Shown here: positions 38,401 through 53,400 of the stretch, piece after piece
Position numbering within the stretch: position 1 is the stretch's first letter
Layout of the letters: each line of letters starts with the position of its first letter
Source: Ficedula albicollis
Taxonomy: Eukaryota; Chordata; Aves; Passeriformes; Muscicapidae
Reading direction: 5' to 3'
Assembly: GCF_000247815.1 (NCBI RefSeq)
Contig: NC_021681.1
Location: forward strand, 14,332,274 to 14,396,273
Length of the DNA stretch: 64,000 nucleotides
Translations under genes and position numbers: made by a program
Notes under the pieces: model-generated
Seen by the model: only the letters and a program-made list of their open reading frames with translations
Database searches by the model: none
What the model was told of the DNA's origin: nothing

Positions 38401-41400
38401 TAAGCATGTGTTTCCCCATTGATTGTGGCTGAAGGAATGGGAGAACTGCAATCAGTGAGCTGGTGAACCCCAGTTTACTGCTGCTTCTTGGCAGCTGTCC
38501 ACCTCCTTTGAGTTGCCACAGTTCTGGAGGGAATCTGATAAAGGAGTTTTATATACTTGGAATTTGAAAAATGTAACTTTTAGAATTGAAATAAAATCTG
38601 AAATGTACAATCTTGTTGCTAGTGGAACAATAGTGAATGTCACTACTGGTTTCAGAGAGAACAGGAGCAAACCTCTGATGGAACAAGTTCAGGTTGGTAA
38701 GAATGAGATTCAGTTATTAAATTGCTTGTGAAACTTAGCCAGTCTTTCAAGTCTAATCCTATTATCTGTTGTTATAGCAACAGGTTGTTCATAATAGGGT
38801 ACCTGGTGTTGGAGTTGCCAGAAATATGACCATTCACAACCACTGTTTAGTCTCCCTGATGGTAGCTACAGGCTTTGTTTTCACCAAAGAAAAAAGTGCT
38901 TGAATTTGTTTGACTTTTGCATTTAAATTCTGCTGTGCAGATGACCTGGCAGTTGGAGGCAATTTTTCTTTCAAACATACGTAACAAAGACTTGCTGGAC
39001 ACTAGAGTGATAAGCCCTTGAATGCTGGCTTTGTGTGATTGTAAAAGCAGCTAAGAACCTTACTTGCCAACTGAGCAGGTCTGGCAGCTTTTTCTGTCCA
39101 ATAATCCTGGCCCCTTCTTAGACCCTTCACTCACAAGTCAAGCCACTTTGTTGCAGTCACTCCTCTGACTGTTGTGAGTCTCAAGAGAGAAGAGACGTTA
39201 ACAGATGAGGAAATAAAATTTTACTAGACACTACAATTTATTAAAAATTATTCTATAGTGATGAGATGAGCACTGTATACCAGCCTATTTTGTAGTTGAC
39301 GTTTCCTCCTGTGAGATAATGAGACCTTTGTAGTCTTATAGACAGCTAATCTTCACTTTATTTCCCACCATTTCCTAGTCTGGTGCACTCAAGAACCCAG
39401 ATTATTTGATTGTGAACTCTTTTATATTCCAAATGCACTCATTGAACTCTAATAACTTGCTCGTGCATTAGAAAAGTTGTCAAGGTGCAAATCTGTATTC
39501 ATCAGACCCTGTCCAAAAGAAGCATGTCTGCACCAGCACAACAGAATGAAACATAGCAAAAATTGTTTCCTTAACAACACAAAACTAACCTGACATGCTC
39601 TCGCTCCCATCCTCACACCAGGACTTCTGCTAGCCTTGAAAGTATTGTGGACATGCATTTGCTTGGAGATCTTTCTAGCAGATGCCAAATAAATCCTAAG
39701 TAAGCTTCAAGAATTTCTAAACCTGAATTACTGTAAGTCAGATCTTTCTAGCAGATGCCAAATAAATCCTAAATAAGCTTCAAGATTTTCTAAAGCTTAA
39801 TTACTGTAAGTCGGTAAGCTTCAAGAATTTCTAAACCTGAATTACTGTAAGTCACTCATGTGGCTAAACAAACCTGTGCCATGTGTGTGCATCTTCCTCC
39901 CTTCTTTATGCTCATTGTGGATACTTCTGTTATGGGTGTAATATTCACCTTTTTTGAGGAAGATAATAGTTTTGAGAATTCTTCTAAAGAATTTCATTTT
40001 GACTTATCTGACAAGTGAGAGGTTTCTGCTTCAACAAGGAGTTATTCATGTATTAATTTTTTTTTATGAATGCAGCATTCATTGCTATAATCTTTCCAGC
40101 TGAAAGCACAGGGCCAGAAGAAACTCCCCAGCCTAACAGAACATTCTGTACTGAAGTTAAGCATGAAAGGTTCTGGCTCAGGGAGTTTTGGCACAAGTCA
40201 AATTTGGAGCTCAGTCTATTTCCCTGCCTAGCTTTACTTCTTAGTGACGTGGCCCAGGTGACATGCTCCAGACATTTCCAAACCACGGGAAATTATTTGC
40301 TTTGACTATAGATTCCTTCATGGACATTCAGATGTATCAGTTAACATTTTATTCTTTATTCTTTCCCAGCTTAGTCCTTGTAGAACTCCTGAACAGCCAT
40401 ATTCAGAAATGTCACACTCATCAAGACATGAACCTACAAATCTGAACCGACATCTCTGTTCATATGGCAAATCATGCCCTTGAAGGGTCAGAACAGCTCA
40501 ATGGTATCCCTCTATCCCTCTGTCTATCTATCTATCTGTCTGTCTGTCTCAGAAAAGTCCCTTGTTCTCTTGTGAGAAGCAGCAAGACCCAGCACACAGG
40601 GTAATGGATATCTTAAAGAGCATGGTCTTTTCTTCCAGGATGAGCTGATTTCTTTGTTTGCCTCTCTTCTATATTTCATGATGAGGAATATTGGTGCATG
40701 CTTGGTTCTGGGGAGTGTTTTGGAATCTATAGATTCAAATCATTTTTTGAGTTGAAACTACTCTTCATATATTGGTGCATGATTTTCTAGGCAAAAATAC
40801 AGAGAAATACAGAGTTTTCTCTAGTTTTTTGGTTATGCTGTCGTATCAGGCTTGGGAAACAATTGAACATTTCAGTGGAGAAGAGCACTGCCAGCAGAAG
40901 ATGATCCCAAATGACTGCCAATCATATACAGAGAATCCACCCTGTCTCTTCTTGATTTGGTTAGTACAGCCTTACTGACTTCTCAGACATTGGGTGTAAG
41001 ACTCAAAAACTGAAAATTAAAGGAATGATTCATGGCAGAACCAAGATGCACGTGGCAACAATCCTGTTCTTCCCCACCCTGATATTCATGCCCATCCCAA
41101 TTTGAAAATACTATTCCAGTTATTCCAGGTCCAGCCGTATACTGAAGGAAAACCAAAGGTGAGTTCTTTTGACAATTCTTTCCTTAGGCATCTCTGTCTC
41201 CTTGGGAGATCCTTTGCCTTGCTGACAAGCTGTAAAGCCTGGATCCCAGCATCTGGAACCTGCTAGTAAGCAATTGCTATGAAGAGTACGTTTGCACTGT
41301 ATTATGTACTGTTCTGTATGCTGGTGCTGGCACTATTTCTTTAACCTTTTTACTAAGGTTACAGCTAGAGAGAATTGAATGGAGACTCTCTAGCTTTATA

Positions 41401-44400
41401 GAAGTATGTGAATTTTAAAAGCACATGACTGCCACACCAACTACTTCCTAGTGACCTTGCCTGTTTGCTGTCCTCCATGAGCTTCCTTCTACCAGCTGCA
41501 GAGTTGCCTTTTTCTCTTGATCTGCTCAGAGGTTATAGAAATCTTTGGAAATGCTGTGTGTGCATCTCACAGGTGGTATAACCAGGTTCTGTGCTGTGCA
41601 GGACACTTTCCTGTGTTGTTTACCATACTTTTTCCTCACGATTGCCAACTTCTTCCCCTTAGAAACCTCTTGGAGATTGCCTGGGATGACAGTGTGCGCC
41701 TTTTGGAGAATGTCACAGAGCAGGTGTGCTGAGGCAGCGTGTGGAACCACAGGGCAGGGCCCTGTTGTTATATTTCACGTAACAAGAAAAGACACCAGCA
41801 CAGAACCAGGAATTATGCATTAGTCATCCTTACAATTACATTGCCTTTTCTTCTCACCTTATAAATGGATCTTGCAATATTTGCAGCTGCAGATATCTGA
41901 TCCTCAGAAGCAGATTGCACAGTTGCTTCAGATATACTTGGAAGAAGGGAATTGAGGAACCTGAACCCTTATGTTAGCAAATTCTCCTGGTCACCTGATG
42001 TAATTGCAGCTGTGGAATCTCCCATCTTAGCTTGGGCTGCATCTCCTGTATAAATTCACTGTATACATTTAATTTCACATTTACCAAGTCCCTGCTAGCA
42101 GTACTGGGAGGAAATTTGGCCTTGGTACCAAGACCTGCAGCTCTTGAAATGTAATGCTGACAGACATCTCTTTTATGTTTTGGGCAAGTCACCTTGCCTC
42201 ACTGTAACAATTTCCCCAGCTTTAAAAATGAAATAATAATGCCTACTCATATGACTAAAATGAGTAACTTCCTTTGGCCCTCTTAACACGTAAAACATTC
42301 TGCAAGTGTTCATTAGATGTTCTTACTCACTGTTATTATTATTATTGTTATTGTTATTGTTATTGTTATTGTTATTGTTATTGTTATTGTTATTGTTATT
42401 GTTATTGTTATTGTTATTGTTATTGTTATTGTTATTGTTATTGTTATTGTTATTGTTATTGTTATTGTTATTGTTATTGTTATTGTTATTGTTATTGTTA
42501 TTGTTATTGTTATTGTTATTGTTATTGTTATTGTTATTGTTATTGTTATTGTTATTGTTATTGTTATTGTTATTGTTATTGTTATTGTTATTGTTATTGT
42601 TATTGTTATTGTTATTGTTATTGTTATTGTTATTGTTATTGTTATTGTTATTGTTATTGTTATTGTTATTGTTATTGTTATTGTTATTGTTATTGTTATT
42701 GTTATTGTTATTGTTATTGTTATTGTTATTGTTATTGTTATTGTTATTGTTATTGTTATTGTTATTGTTATTGTTATTGTTATTGTTATTGTTATTGTTA
42801 TTGTTATTGTTATTGTTATTGTTATTGTTATTGTTATTGTTATTGTTATTGTTATTGTTATTGTTATTGTTATTGTTATTGTTATTGTTATTGTTATTGT
42901 TATTGTTATTGTTATTGTTATTGTTATTGTTATTGTTATTGTTGTTATTATTGTTAACTATTATATGTTAGGCCAATAACACATTGGCCAGCTCCAAAAT
43001 TCCCATACTGGAGCTGTCATGGAAGATGGGAACATCTACAAAAGCTGTGTCTGTGCCAAGTTGTGCACAACAGCTTCAGCTGGTGCAGGCACACAGTGTC
43101 ATTCAGCACCAAGCAGAGACACTGGCTGAGTCTCTGAAGTGTAGGTACATTAGTGCAAATCACTGCTAGAGCAGGGGAGCAGCCCTTCTAATGCAGCAGC
43201 TCTGCACTGATCACTCACATTCCCCTGGTGCAAATGTACTTAAACTCTGCAGCTGTCTGATCCTTAAAAAAGCTGGTCATCAAATCTGAATTCCTGACTT
43301 GGAATAAAGGTTTCAACCTCTGTATTTTGTTATCATTCCTTCTCATGCACACACAAAACAGTGTCTCATGCTGAGTTGCACAACTACATAAAAATAGTGG
43401 TCAGGCTACAACAATCTGGATTTTGTGAAGATAGATGAAAAGTTCTGTTGAAGATGCAAATTTTTGGTAATCATGCTTATGACACATAAAGTAGCCAAAT
43501 CGAGTTCTATGGCTTGTTTCACAGCACCGTACCTAACAGTATCTATGGGAGAGCAGTGAATGACAGGAAGGTATAATATTCCAGGCATTTCTTTAGGAGA
43601 AATAGTAATGATTTTTGTCTTCTCTTTGCTGTACAGGACATATTTGGCTACAAAACTCAAGGCTGTCGAAAGGCTTTGTGCATTGCTGGATACATCTTGT
43701 CCTGTGGGGCTCTGAGGCTGCTGTTTTACTGGAAGCCAGAGTGGGATGTGTGGGTAAACTGCATCCAATGCAGCTTGGAAGAAGCAGATATTGTTCTGCT
43801 TAGAACAACAGTAGGTGCCTACTTTAATCTTTTTATTAGTAGGTAGCTATTTGGAAGGTGAATTAACTTTAAGGTATCCAGTTAGCTGAAATCTCCTACA
43901 TTGCTGGTTTCCATGGTTGATTTAAAGAACTTCAAAGTATTCCACAAATTATGTCTGTGATGGTGATGGGAATGGAGGGTAACAGCTGATCAGACAAGGT
44001 GAAAGACATCGGGGTGATAAAACCCATAATTCTGTAGTTTCAAGACTGTCGTTTGTTCTCAGTCCTTCCTCCTCCCTTCTACCACCCCTGTGCTTTCTAC
44101 ATTGTAGCCTGGTGCTCCAGATTCTAAAGCATCTGTTTGTTTGGCAGATCCCGTTTCCCTCACTTGGCTGTCCTGGCGAAGATGTCCCTCTCTGCCAAAA
44201 TTTATCTGCTGGGCCAAATTAAGAATTTGTCTAGCAGTGTCCCCAGCAGTGTCCAAGCATGTCATGAGGGATCAGTACAGAAGAGGCCAAGCCTACACTG
44301 CTTGTTTTCTTGGCTCTATATTTCCATTTTCCATCAGCCCTTCCCCATGTCCAATAAGCTTGCAATCCTGCAGTTAACGCTTTCAGAGCTGGTACATTTT

Positions 44401-47400
44401 GCTGGTAGTTTCCTGACACAGGTCTCTGTCTGTTGAGGACTGTACTGAAGCACTGCAACATATGCAAACCCTGGTTTTATTTTATTGAAGCTACTGCAAC
44501 ACTAAAGGAGCGAACTGAGACTTGGGTCTGAATCCCAGCTGAGCCTGAATACTCCAGAAGTTGGCAGGGTTGGTTTACTTCCAGAAATTTGATTTGTTCT
44601 GCTTCAAAGATTCCTGAACAATGGCACTTTCAATGTTTGCAATTGCAAAATAAATCACTTTCTGCCTCCATGTTTCAGCTGCCTTCTTAAATGAGCAGAG
44701 CAGCATGCAGTTAAAATCCCAGGTTTTGAAAATCACAGATTTGCCTGTTGAATATTTTATAATGAAACAATCTGCATCCTAATAGTCTGGGGGTATGTTT
44801 TTTCTTTTATTAAAAACATAATATTAGGCTTAATATCCCTTTTAAATCTTCAATTTAGTTTGCATTATTAATTACCTGTTCTTGTGTGTAATTTTAAAAA
44901 GATGTGCCATGCCAAGCATTTTTCAAATAAATTAGTTTTTAAATGATCCTTTGTGTAATTAAACAGGAATTGAGTCATATTGTACATTCTTGTTATCAAG
45001 AGTCTTTCTCAAATATGCTCTGGGTGTTTGAAAATTTAAGATTACCTTCATGATTCTTTGTGTTGAAATGACAGTTTTGTTTTGTTTTGCTACATTCTGA
45101 TTATATCAGTTCTCAAATGTGATATCTACTACTAATGAGGATACAAGTAATCTCATCAGCTCAATCCTTGGAATTATCTTTTGCTTCACATAAAACCTTA
45201 ATTCTTAATTCATCATTATCTCTGCATTTGCAATATAAGAGTCTATTAACTCACTTTGGTTATTGGATTTTGATTTACTTTAGTTCAAATGATGAGCACC
45301 TGTGTTATTCACTGGTTCCCATCTCAATCTGCATCCCAATGTCTACTCATTCTGAAATCTAAATTAAAGATAAATATCAGAAAATAAATGTTATTCTACT
45401 GAAAAGACCAGTTTAAGAAGAAAAGTGGGCAAATAAGATATATAAACATTGTTGAAGTTATTTTTTAAACACTTAAATTATTCCAAAGGACTCATATTTG
45501 GTACAGAAATCTTTTTTACTGTTCTCCTTTTCAATTAAAGTTTCATAACTGCAAAAATGCTCACACACAAAATGTAAGTCAGTCTAGTAGTTGGCCTTAA
45601 TGCATGTAGTTCAGTATTTGGGACTAAAACTTAGAACAAGGCTACTCATACAGTAGTTGTTCCAATCTCTCAGACTGTACTATCAACACTTGTTATCAGG
45701 CAGCTTTAAAGTTCAACTTACTTTAGAAGAAATGGGAAGGTCATGAACTCAGTTTGTGGTAAAAGCTTGACTAAGGTGCTGTGAGTGCTGGCACACTTTT
45801 TGAAATGAAGTGTTAACTCAGGAGTGACTGCAAAGGCACTGGCACTGAGCACCCATTTTGCAGCACAGCACTGTGTTCCTTTTGATCTTCCCTTTACAGC
45901 ACGGTCACTGCATCTCAGACTGTCCTGTGCTGTTTGCCTGTCCTGGATCTTGACCTGGGTGTTCACATTCCATCCTTATCAGTCAAACACCAGACTTGTG
46001 GTCACTGAAGTATTTACAGTATTCACATTTCGACAGGACAGGGGTTCTGTTCCTATTCTAATGATTTTTCTCTAAGTCACAAGTGTTGGGAGGCTTCTGT
46101 TGGCTAATCCTTAATAAAATCAGAGTAGTGCTCTAGAAAGGCTACTGTAATTACTGACCCCAAGGTGAAAGTGAATTTGGCCTGTGTTTGGGGAAAATTG
46201 TGACACTTCTCTTCTATACTCAGGATGATTTTCGGATTTATTCTCGTAAGACTGTGACATGGATCTCTGTGTCTGCATTTATCAAAAGTAGATCAGATTA
46301 TCCAGCCACTGAGGAAGACTCAATCTTCAGCAAAGCCATAATGAAGCCAAGTTTGCAAGTAAGTAAAGTGTTCCCTGCAGCATCTGGGAGATGATGGCAA
46401 ATCTCAACCATGCTTCATGGAGTAAAAGTGAGCTGTGAAACACGTCCAGCTAAGAATCTTGCAGCTTGGGGAACACAGTGAGCTGTGGAAAAAGAAGAGA
46501 ACTGTACTCAACAGTACTTGCCTCTGTAAAAATCCTCTCCTTTTTTCTGAGGGGGGTTATGAAATGGGAATTCTTGCTATTTCTGAGAGATAACCTGTGT
46601 TATAAGTAGGAAAGCTTCAGAGACTGGAGTTGGCAGTGGAGAATCAGAGCCCCAAAGGAAAAAAACATTCCTGGCATAGAAATCAGGAATTTAGGGGGGA
46701 CAGTGTGTCTGAAAGGAGACTGTGCAGAACTGGGCGCAGTTCCCCAGTAACACGAAAACAGGGATCCTGAGGGGGGGTTATGAAATGGGAATTCTTGCTA
46801 TTTCTGAGAGATAACCTGTGTTATAAGTAGGAAAGCTTCAGAGACTGGAGTTGGCAGTGGAGAATCAGAGCCCCAAAGGAAAAAAACATTCCTGGCATAG
46901 AAATCAGGAATTTAGGGGGGACAGTGTGTCTGAAAGGAGACTGTGCAGAACTGGGCACAGTTCCCCAGTAACATGAAAACAGGGATGAATGCAGCTGAAG
47001 GGCAATAGAACAGAAGAGTGCCTGAGCTACATCAGTATTATATTTCATCAACACATTTTGCTTCCTTACCTTTGTATGCATCAACTTGTTCTTTAAAATG
47101 CATTTGCTGGAGTCAGGTAAACAGGAGTCACTGTTAACTGTTCTTGCAAAAATGAATCCTGATCTCTGCCAGTTTCACGGATTTGAGATCCCAGGGAGAC
47201 ACTGGGGAGAAGGCAGATGATGGATTGATCCAAGCAGATCTCAATGTCCCTCATGAGCTGAGTAAATGTAGTTATCCCATGTCTAAAACATGTACCAGAC
47301 AGTTCAGTTATGTGCCTTGTTTAGCATTACCTGTTAAGTTGTGTGAGCAATAGGAATGCAAAATAATACATTTGTTAATATCTGGCTCTTAATTATAGAT

Positions 47401-50400
47401 GCTAGAGCACTACACCAAGGAATCCAGAAAGGAGCTATTTTCCCTTTCAGGAAATAAATTTCTAACTTATTAGAATTTCTTTTTATATCTGCAACAATTT
47501 TTAGTAAATAATTTCAATATAAACTAACTTTCTCTGAGCAAAGCTGTTGCTATTTCCACTGTGGACATTTATTAATGTACACAGGAAAGTTTAGTGCCAA
47601 CTAGTTTAATCAACTGGCACAATATGAAGAAAGTGGAGGCAGGTCCATAACATTCTTTTGAGGATCAAATTACCAACATAAAAAAGCCAAATATAGCCTC
47701 AAATAATAGGCCCTTTGAACACCACTTTCATATCAATCAAAACATCTAGATGGAAAAGACTAGATTTCAAAGCAGCAAAGAGAGAACAGTTTAACCCTTC
47801 CCTAGCAATTAAAAAGCCCCTAGTTATAAGTCAGTTATAAAGTGTTTTTGCCATTTAAGCCACCTGAGTCCACAGAGTTGTGTGTAGTGCCCAAGAACTG
47901 TCCAAGGACCTCTTCTGACAGGGAGCGGAGTCCCTCACTTCCCACTCCAGCTTTTAGCATTGCAGATATTGCAGCTCCTATTGCATGAAACCCTGACTTC
48001 ACACCTCTTGTTAAGTTAATGACTGTGGTTATGGCTCCATTTTGAGTCAGTGGATGAGCTGAGTCTAGATTTCATTGGCCTATGATAATGCTTATTGCAC
48101 TGGGTAGGAAGAGTTCCCTGGAGCTGATTTCTTTATCACTCATGTGTGCAGGTGTATAGCACTGCCTTCTGCCAGCTGATAGGAAGTGCCATTATCTCTA
48201 ATAGGCTTTGTTATTCTTGTGCAGGACAGGACAGACTCCTCTTGCAAGTTATAAGTGACAGCATGTGTTCTTAATGGGTAACTGCTCTGCAAGGGCTTAG
48301 CATTAGCAGTGACTCAGTATCCTGGGATGGCCTTTCTTGTCTGTTGGCACATCTGTTTAGCTGCAGGACTCAGCACCATGCTTGGAAATGGCCCAAAGCC
48401 CCCTGCTTTTCCCACAGCCAGGCAGAAGACAAGGGAGCTGTTGGCTGAAGGCAGACTTTTTCAGCTGCTTGTGTACCCACCATGGCATCAGTGATCTCTT
48501 ACATTCATTTTGTGAGATCAGAGTGAAGAATATTCCTTTCTTCACAAAGAAAAGTGCTTTGTACTTGCTTGACCTAAAGATCTGTAAATCTTACTGAACA
48601 TGCACTGAGGTGGGGATCCCAATCTATAATTCAGCTAGGGAGTCAATGTATGCAATCCTGTCTTCTCTCCCTCCTTGCCCCCAAAAAATTTCCTTTATCT
48701 GTACTTGACCCCAGTGAGGATGCCAAGATGAGTTCTGTGAGCAAGTCTCAGAGTAGTTTTGTTTGCTGTGTTGCATGTGTTATTTTCCCTGTTTTGTTTT
48801 CCAGGTGAAAACTATCCAAGTACAAAAAATCCGCTATGTCTGGAATATCTATGCAAAACAGTTCCAGAAGGTTGGGTGAGTTCACTGCACTGGTTGCACA
48901 AGTTTCTGAGGAAGTCAAATATCTTTGTGAATAATGCCTAAGGAAAACACTCCCTTTCTATTTCAGAGTCCTAGAAGACCACTACACTTGCTCAGCAATA
49001 CATGATAAATTTGGTTCTGGTCTCACCTGCAATGAACAGAATGTCAGGTACACATTTTAAAACATGAACACTCAACATATGGATTTCAAAGAGATGTAAA
49101 TTCCTTCTGTTGGTGCACTTCCCAGGAGTTTTTTGTGTATTTATTAATATGCGCCTAATTTTAGATGAAACAGCCAGGCATAGAAATACTGAATGAAAAG
49201 GGCCAGATAATTTTTTTTATTCTTTGCCAAAGTTTTTGAAGTGTCTCAGTATTCATCACTGTTATTGTTCTCAATCAGAAAATAACTATGTGCTGTAACT
49301 ATCTTTAACCAGTTCTTATTTGGAGTAAGAGAAAGTCTCTGTGAAAGAGTGCGGATAAGTTGTGTGTTTGCTTCTTCACTGGTGCTCCAAATTGACTAGT
49401 TCTGGTCATTGGACTTATTCTCATAAACTACTGTATCATTAAGTAAGTTACAGAATAGGTATTTCCGAAACTGCTAAATAGAGAATTAATCTTCAGTTGA
49501 TTGAATACTGAAAATCCAGCTCCTGACCTTAGCTCATGTCAAATCTTACATTCCAATCACTCTTAACTTTTTGCAAAATTATTTGGGTTTGGATCATTTA
49601 GTTTTAGATGCAGAATTCCTTTATTTATGGCATCCCAAAGTAATTTCTGCATGATGGAAACATTTGCCTAATACATTATGTTAGACCTCTTGTGTGCATA
49701 AGTAAATGTCACTGGTACAGTCATCTTTTCGACATTAGCACTGTAGGGACATTTAAATTTTTTTTCTTGAAGAATTATCCTCCCAGCCTTTAAACTGGGA
49801 TCAAAAGAAGCTCTCAGGACTACTGAAATCTGCATTTTCTTGAGGGAGTGACATTGTCATTATTTTATCTGTGACTGATGTATCTTTATCCAATACAGGA
49901 GAGTTATATGTGGGCCCAACACTATTGATGTTCCAGTGATTCCTATTTGGAAACTACTCATCAAAGAGGTTAAGCATATGTGTTGCTTTTATTCTAAGCT
50001 GCTTGGGAGACCATGTGTGAATAGAATTGATTCTATATCTGATTTAATTTCCTACTACTCACTCTTCAAGCACATTTCTATTTCAAATCCTGTTGAAAGC
50101 TGTTCCATGAAATAATCATCAATTCATTCATTCTCTCTTGTTCCCTATGCTCCATCCCCATGCCTGTGTGTCAGCTTGGTATTGCTATGTATCTATGTCC
50201 TGGGAGCTCATTCTATTTGCCTTCTGAGCGCCACTGAAGGTTTCCAAGCTGCATTGGAAATCAAATCTTCCAGACAAGGGCTGTCTCTTAATTAACAGAG
50301 GTTAAGTGAACAGCAGTACCTGGTAAATGCCTAAAGCTGCAGAGAAATCCAATGATCTTATGATTTTGGGCGCAGCACCGCACAAAGCACCAATATCTCT

Positions 50401-53400
50401 TTCAGACAGGACCAGCCTATATGTGGCCTAAACAGGGCGTTTGTGGCTGTGTGCCTATGGTATGTGAGCTCCATGCTCACAGCACAAACTGCTCCTCTCT
50501 CACTTTTGTTGTTCCTGTTGTTCCTGTAAGAAGCAAACAAAACAAGGGTTGGGCTGAGTCATTAACATTCCAAATAATATCCCATTGGTCCATATTCTTT
50601 GGCCTTTCTGTCAGATGAAGATGATCTGGCCTGATTAGACTAAAGTGACTGCTAAGGAAATAACAAAGGGGGTCAGAAGACACAGTACTTAATGTCTCTC
50701 ATTCCAGACCTTTTCCAACAGGTTGGACTGTCTAGGTATATTGGGGCCATTTCACTGTGGCCAGCTCTTTACTATTGCTGTCTCTCCAAACAGGTCCTAA
50801 ATCCATTTTACGTGTTCCAGCTGTTCAGTGTGTGTCTGTGGTTTGCTGAAGATTACATGGAGTATGCCACTGCCATCATAGTCATGTCTCTCCTCTCAAT
50901 ATTTTTGACTGTATATGATCTTAGAAAGGTGAGACCTCTCACATTTTCCATGAGGCAGATTTGCTTCTAATATCTGGGAAAGGCCAGCATGTTACAACAT
51001 GCACACAGTGCTACAAGACTTACTCAGAGGTTTAGTCTTGTGACATGGTGTAGCAGCAGGTGCAATGGCCTGGTCTCCTAGTCATCATAATCTCTGTGTG
51101 GTACCTTACCCACATCCTCCCTTCCCCATTCCAGTGCTTCACTTTGTAACATTTTGTTATGCTCTCCATAATTAGGGTGGGGAATTTCTTTCTCTGTGTG
51201 GTTGCATAGTTACTGGTAGAGCTGGTACCCGGTTTCTGAAGGCTCTCATAACCACAAATAATGAAAGGAAATAATTATTAGTGGACAAATTGCATCATGT
51301 AAGTAAGATGTAACACTCTTGTGTGTTCTTTGATTTATAGCAATCCATTAAACTGCACAGACTGGTTGAGTCTCATAGCAACACCATGGTCACTGTCTGG
51401 AGAAATAAGGAAGGTGACTTCTCTACGCTTCTTTTTTTTAATATGTTTTGTTTCTATAGCAATTTATATCAAACCCAAGCATGTATAGTAACAAGTTTAT
51501 CCTAAATAGGTTTTCCTCTTCTGTTTCTCAGCTCAGTTAACTCACTTCTGCACAGAGAGTTAATTTGACTTAGAAATATGCTGTGACACATCAAACAGTA
51601 ATATTGAGTGCAGCCTTAGCAGAAAATAGTCAGGAAAACTAATTATTTTTTCTTAAAGCAGTGCTGACACAGCCAACAACATACCCATTAAATGGCTGTG
51701 AGTCCACATTGCAAGGTCTGTTCATTGTCGAGGTATCTAGAGCACAATCCAAAGAGATTAAGTCAAATTAAGAAATGTAGATCCAAGGCTCCTCAGTGAG
51801 GTCAGTGCACTGGAACAGCAACCATTGATTGGGCTCCTGGGTAGATAAGGAAAAATTCTACAGTTGGAACTGATGCCTAAGTATTTCTCAAATATTGGAG
51901 GTTGTATACGTAGGTCCTACTGTGGTTCTTCATTTATCAGCCATTATAAGAATTCTATTCAGCAAGTAGTTTCTTGTAATTTTTTTGCCTTGATACAGAG
52001 AAATATATGAAGCACAAAGTTTGCATAACTTGTCACTTACAGGTTTCCAAGAGTTGGAATCACACCATCTTGTTCCTGGAGATATGCTGATTTTGAAAGA
52101 GGGCAAAACCCTTTTGCCTTGTGATGCCATCCTGGTCAGTGGGCAGTGCACTGTAAATGAAAGCATGCTGACAGGTACAGCTCCTCCCTCCCAGGCTTGC
52201 CACCTGAACCAACATTGCCCCATGGCTTCAGCCAGTGGCACAGGACAGACAGTGTTACCAAGTACATCCCTTTCTGTGAGACAGTCCATACCTGGCTGAG
52301 AAGGGGATCCTTTTGGTTCAATATAATAGAGATTGAATTGTTGTTAGTTGTCTAAACAGACAATACAGACTTTAGGAAGGACAATTCATCCTTTTCTACC
52401 TTCCTGGGGTTCAGCATTTAGAAAGAGGTGATCTGATTAGAAGGGAAAAAGTGGTCAGTGGAGTGAGCAGAACAGGAGAAGAAAATGAATATGAAGCAAA
52501 GTTGTTCCTACACAGGGCCCACAGTCCCCTCTGGCTGCAGGGGTTTCTGTCACTCATTGGATGTGTCATCACTGCAACATCTTCAGCCTGTGGAGTGTCT
52601 GTCTAGCCCTCCAGACACTTAGCCTCATATTGCTGTGGCAGCAGTGGAGGACACACCAGGTGGGAGAGGTCACTGGAAAGCAGAACTTTTGGTGCAGGAG
52701 GAGGTCACAATTCTATTTCTTGTCTTTAAATTTGGTTTTGGTCTGAATCAAACTGAAACTGACAGTTCTGAAATTTCATATAAATGAGAAATTCCAGAAA
52801 CACCTTCCATTTATAAAACTTCACCTGTCACAAAATATTTCTTCTTCACCTTAGTGTCTGCTTTGACATAAATAGGGTATTTGTCACCTGTCAAGCACTG
52901 AGCTAAAGGCCCTCCTTTTTACTAGAGAAGGAAAATAGGGAATATCCTGTTCCTATCTGCTTGAGGGAACATGTAGTGACCTGCACATAAGGTTCAAATT
53001 AGGTAAACAGCTTGTGATCATTCAAAGGCAGTCCTGCAACACCAGTTCACGTCTCTTTTAAAGTCTCTACATCTACAGCCAGGGTTTGGAGTCTTTGGAC
53101 TGTTTTCAGCTCTCTTATATGACTTACATGATCTGCTGAAGCCAGGGTTTGGAGTCTTTGGACTGTTTTCAATTCTCTTATATGACTTACATGATCTGCT
53201 GTAAAATAGGGAATATCCTGTTCCTATCTGCTTGAGGGAACATGTAGTGACCTGCACATAAGGTTCAAATTAGGTAAACAGCTTGTGATCATTCAAAGGC
53301 AGTCCTGCAACACCAGTTCACGTCTCTTTTAAAGTCTCTACATCTACAGCCAGGGTTTGGAGTCTTTGGACTGTTTTCAGCTCTCTTATATGACTTACAT

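Larger units (their letters stand above)
35499..43636. other. 8.1-kb ATP13A4 intron 1
   Basis: It contains the duplication at 39668, the tetranucleotide repeat at 40519 and the TTATTG array. A GC-richer patch at about 36600-37060 has a TATAAA at about 36812 but no identity I can support. No other exon was found. Confidence 0.55.
43811..50793. other. ATP13A4 introns 2 to 6
   Basis: Introns of 91 to 2446 bp. The only distinct content I see is the duplication at 46550. Short ORFs show no family similarity. Confidence 0.55.

Noticed and set aside
42274..42979. Three forward ORFs of about 220 codons (poly-Leu, Val-Ile, Cys-Tyr)
   Set aside because: They are direct translations of the TTATTG array.
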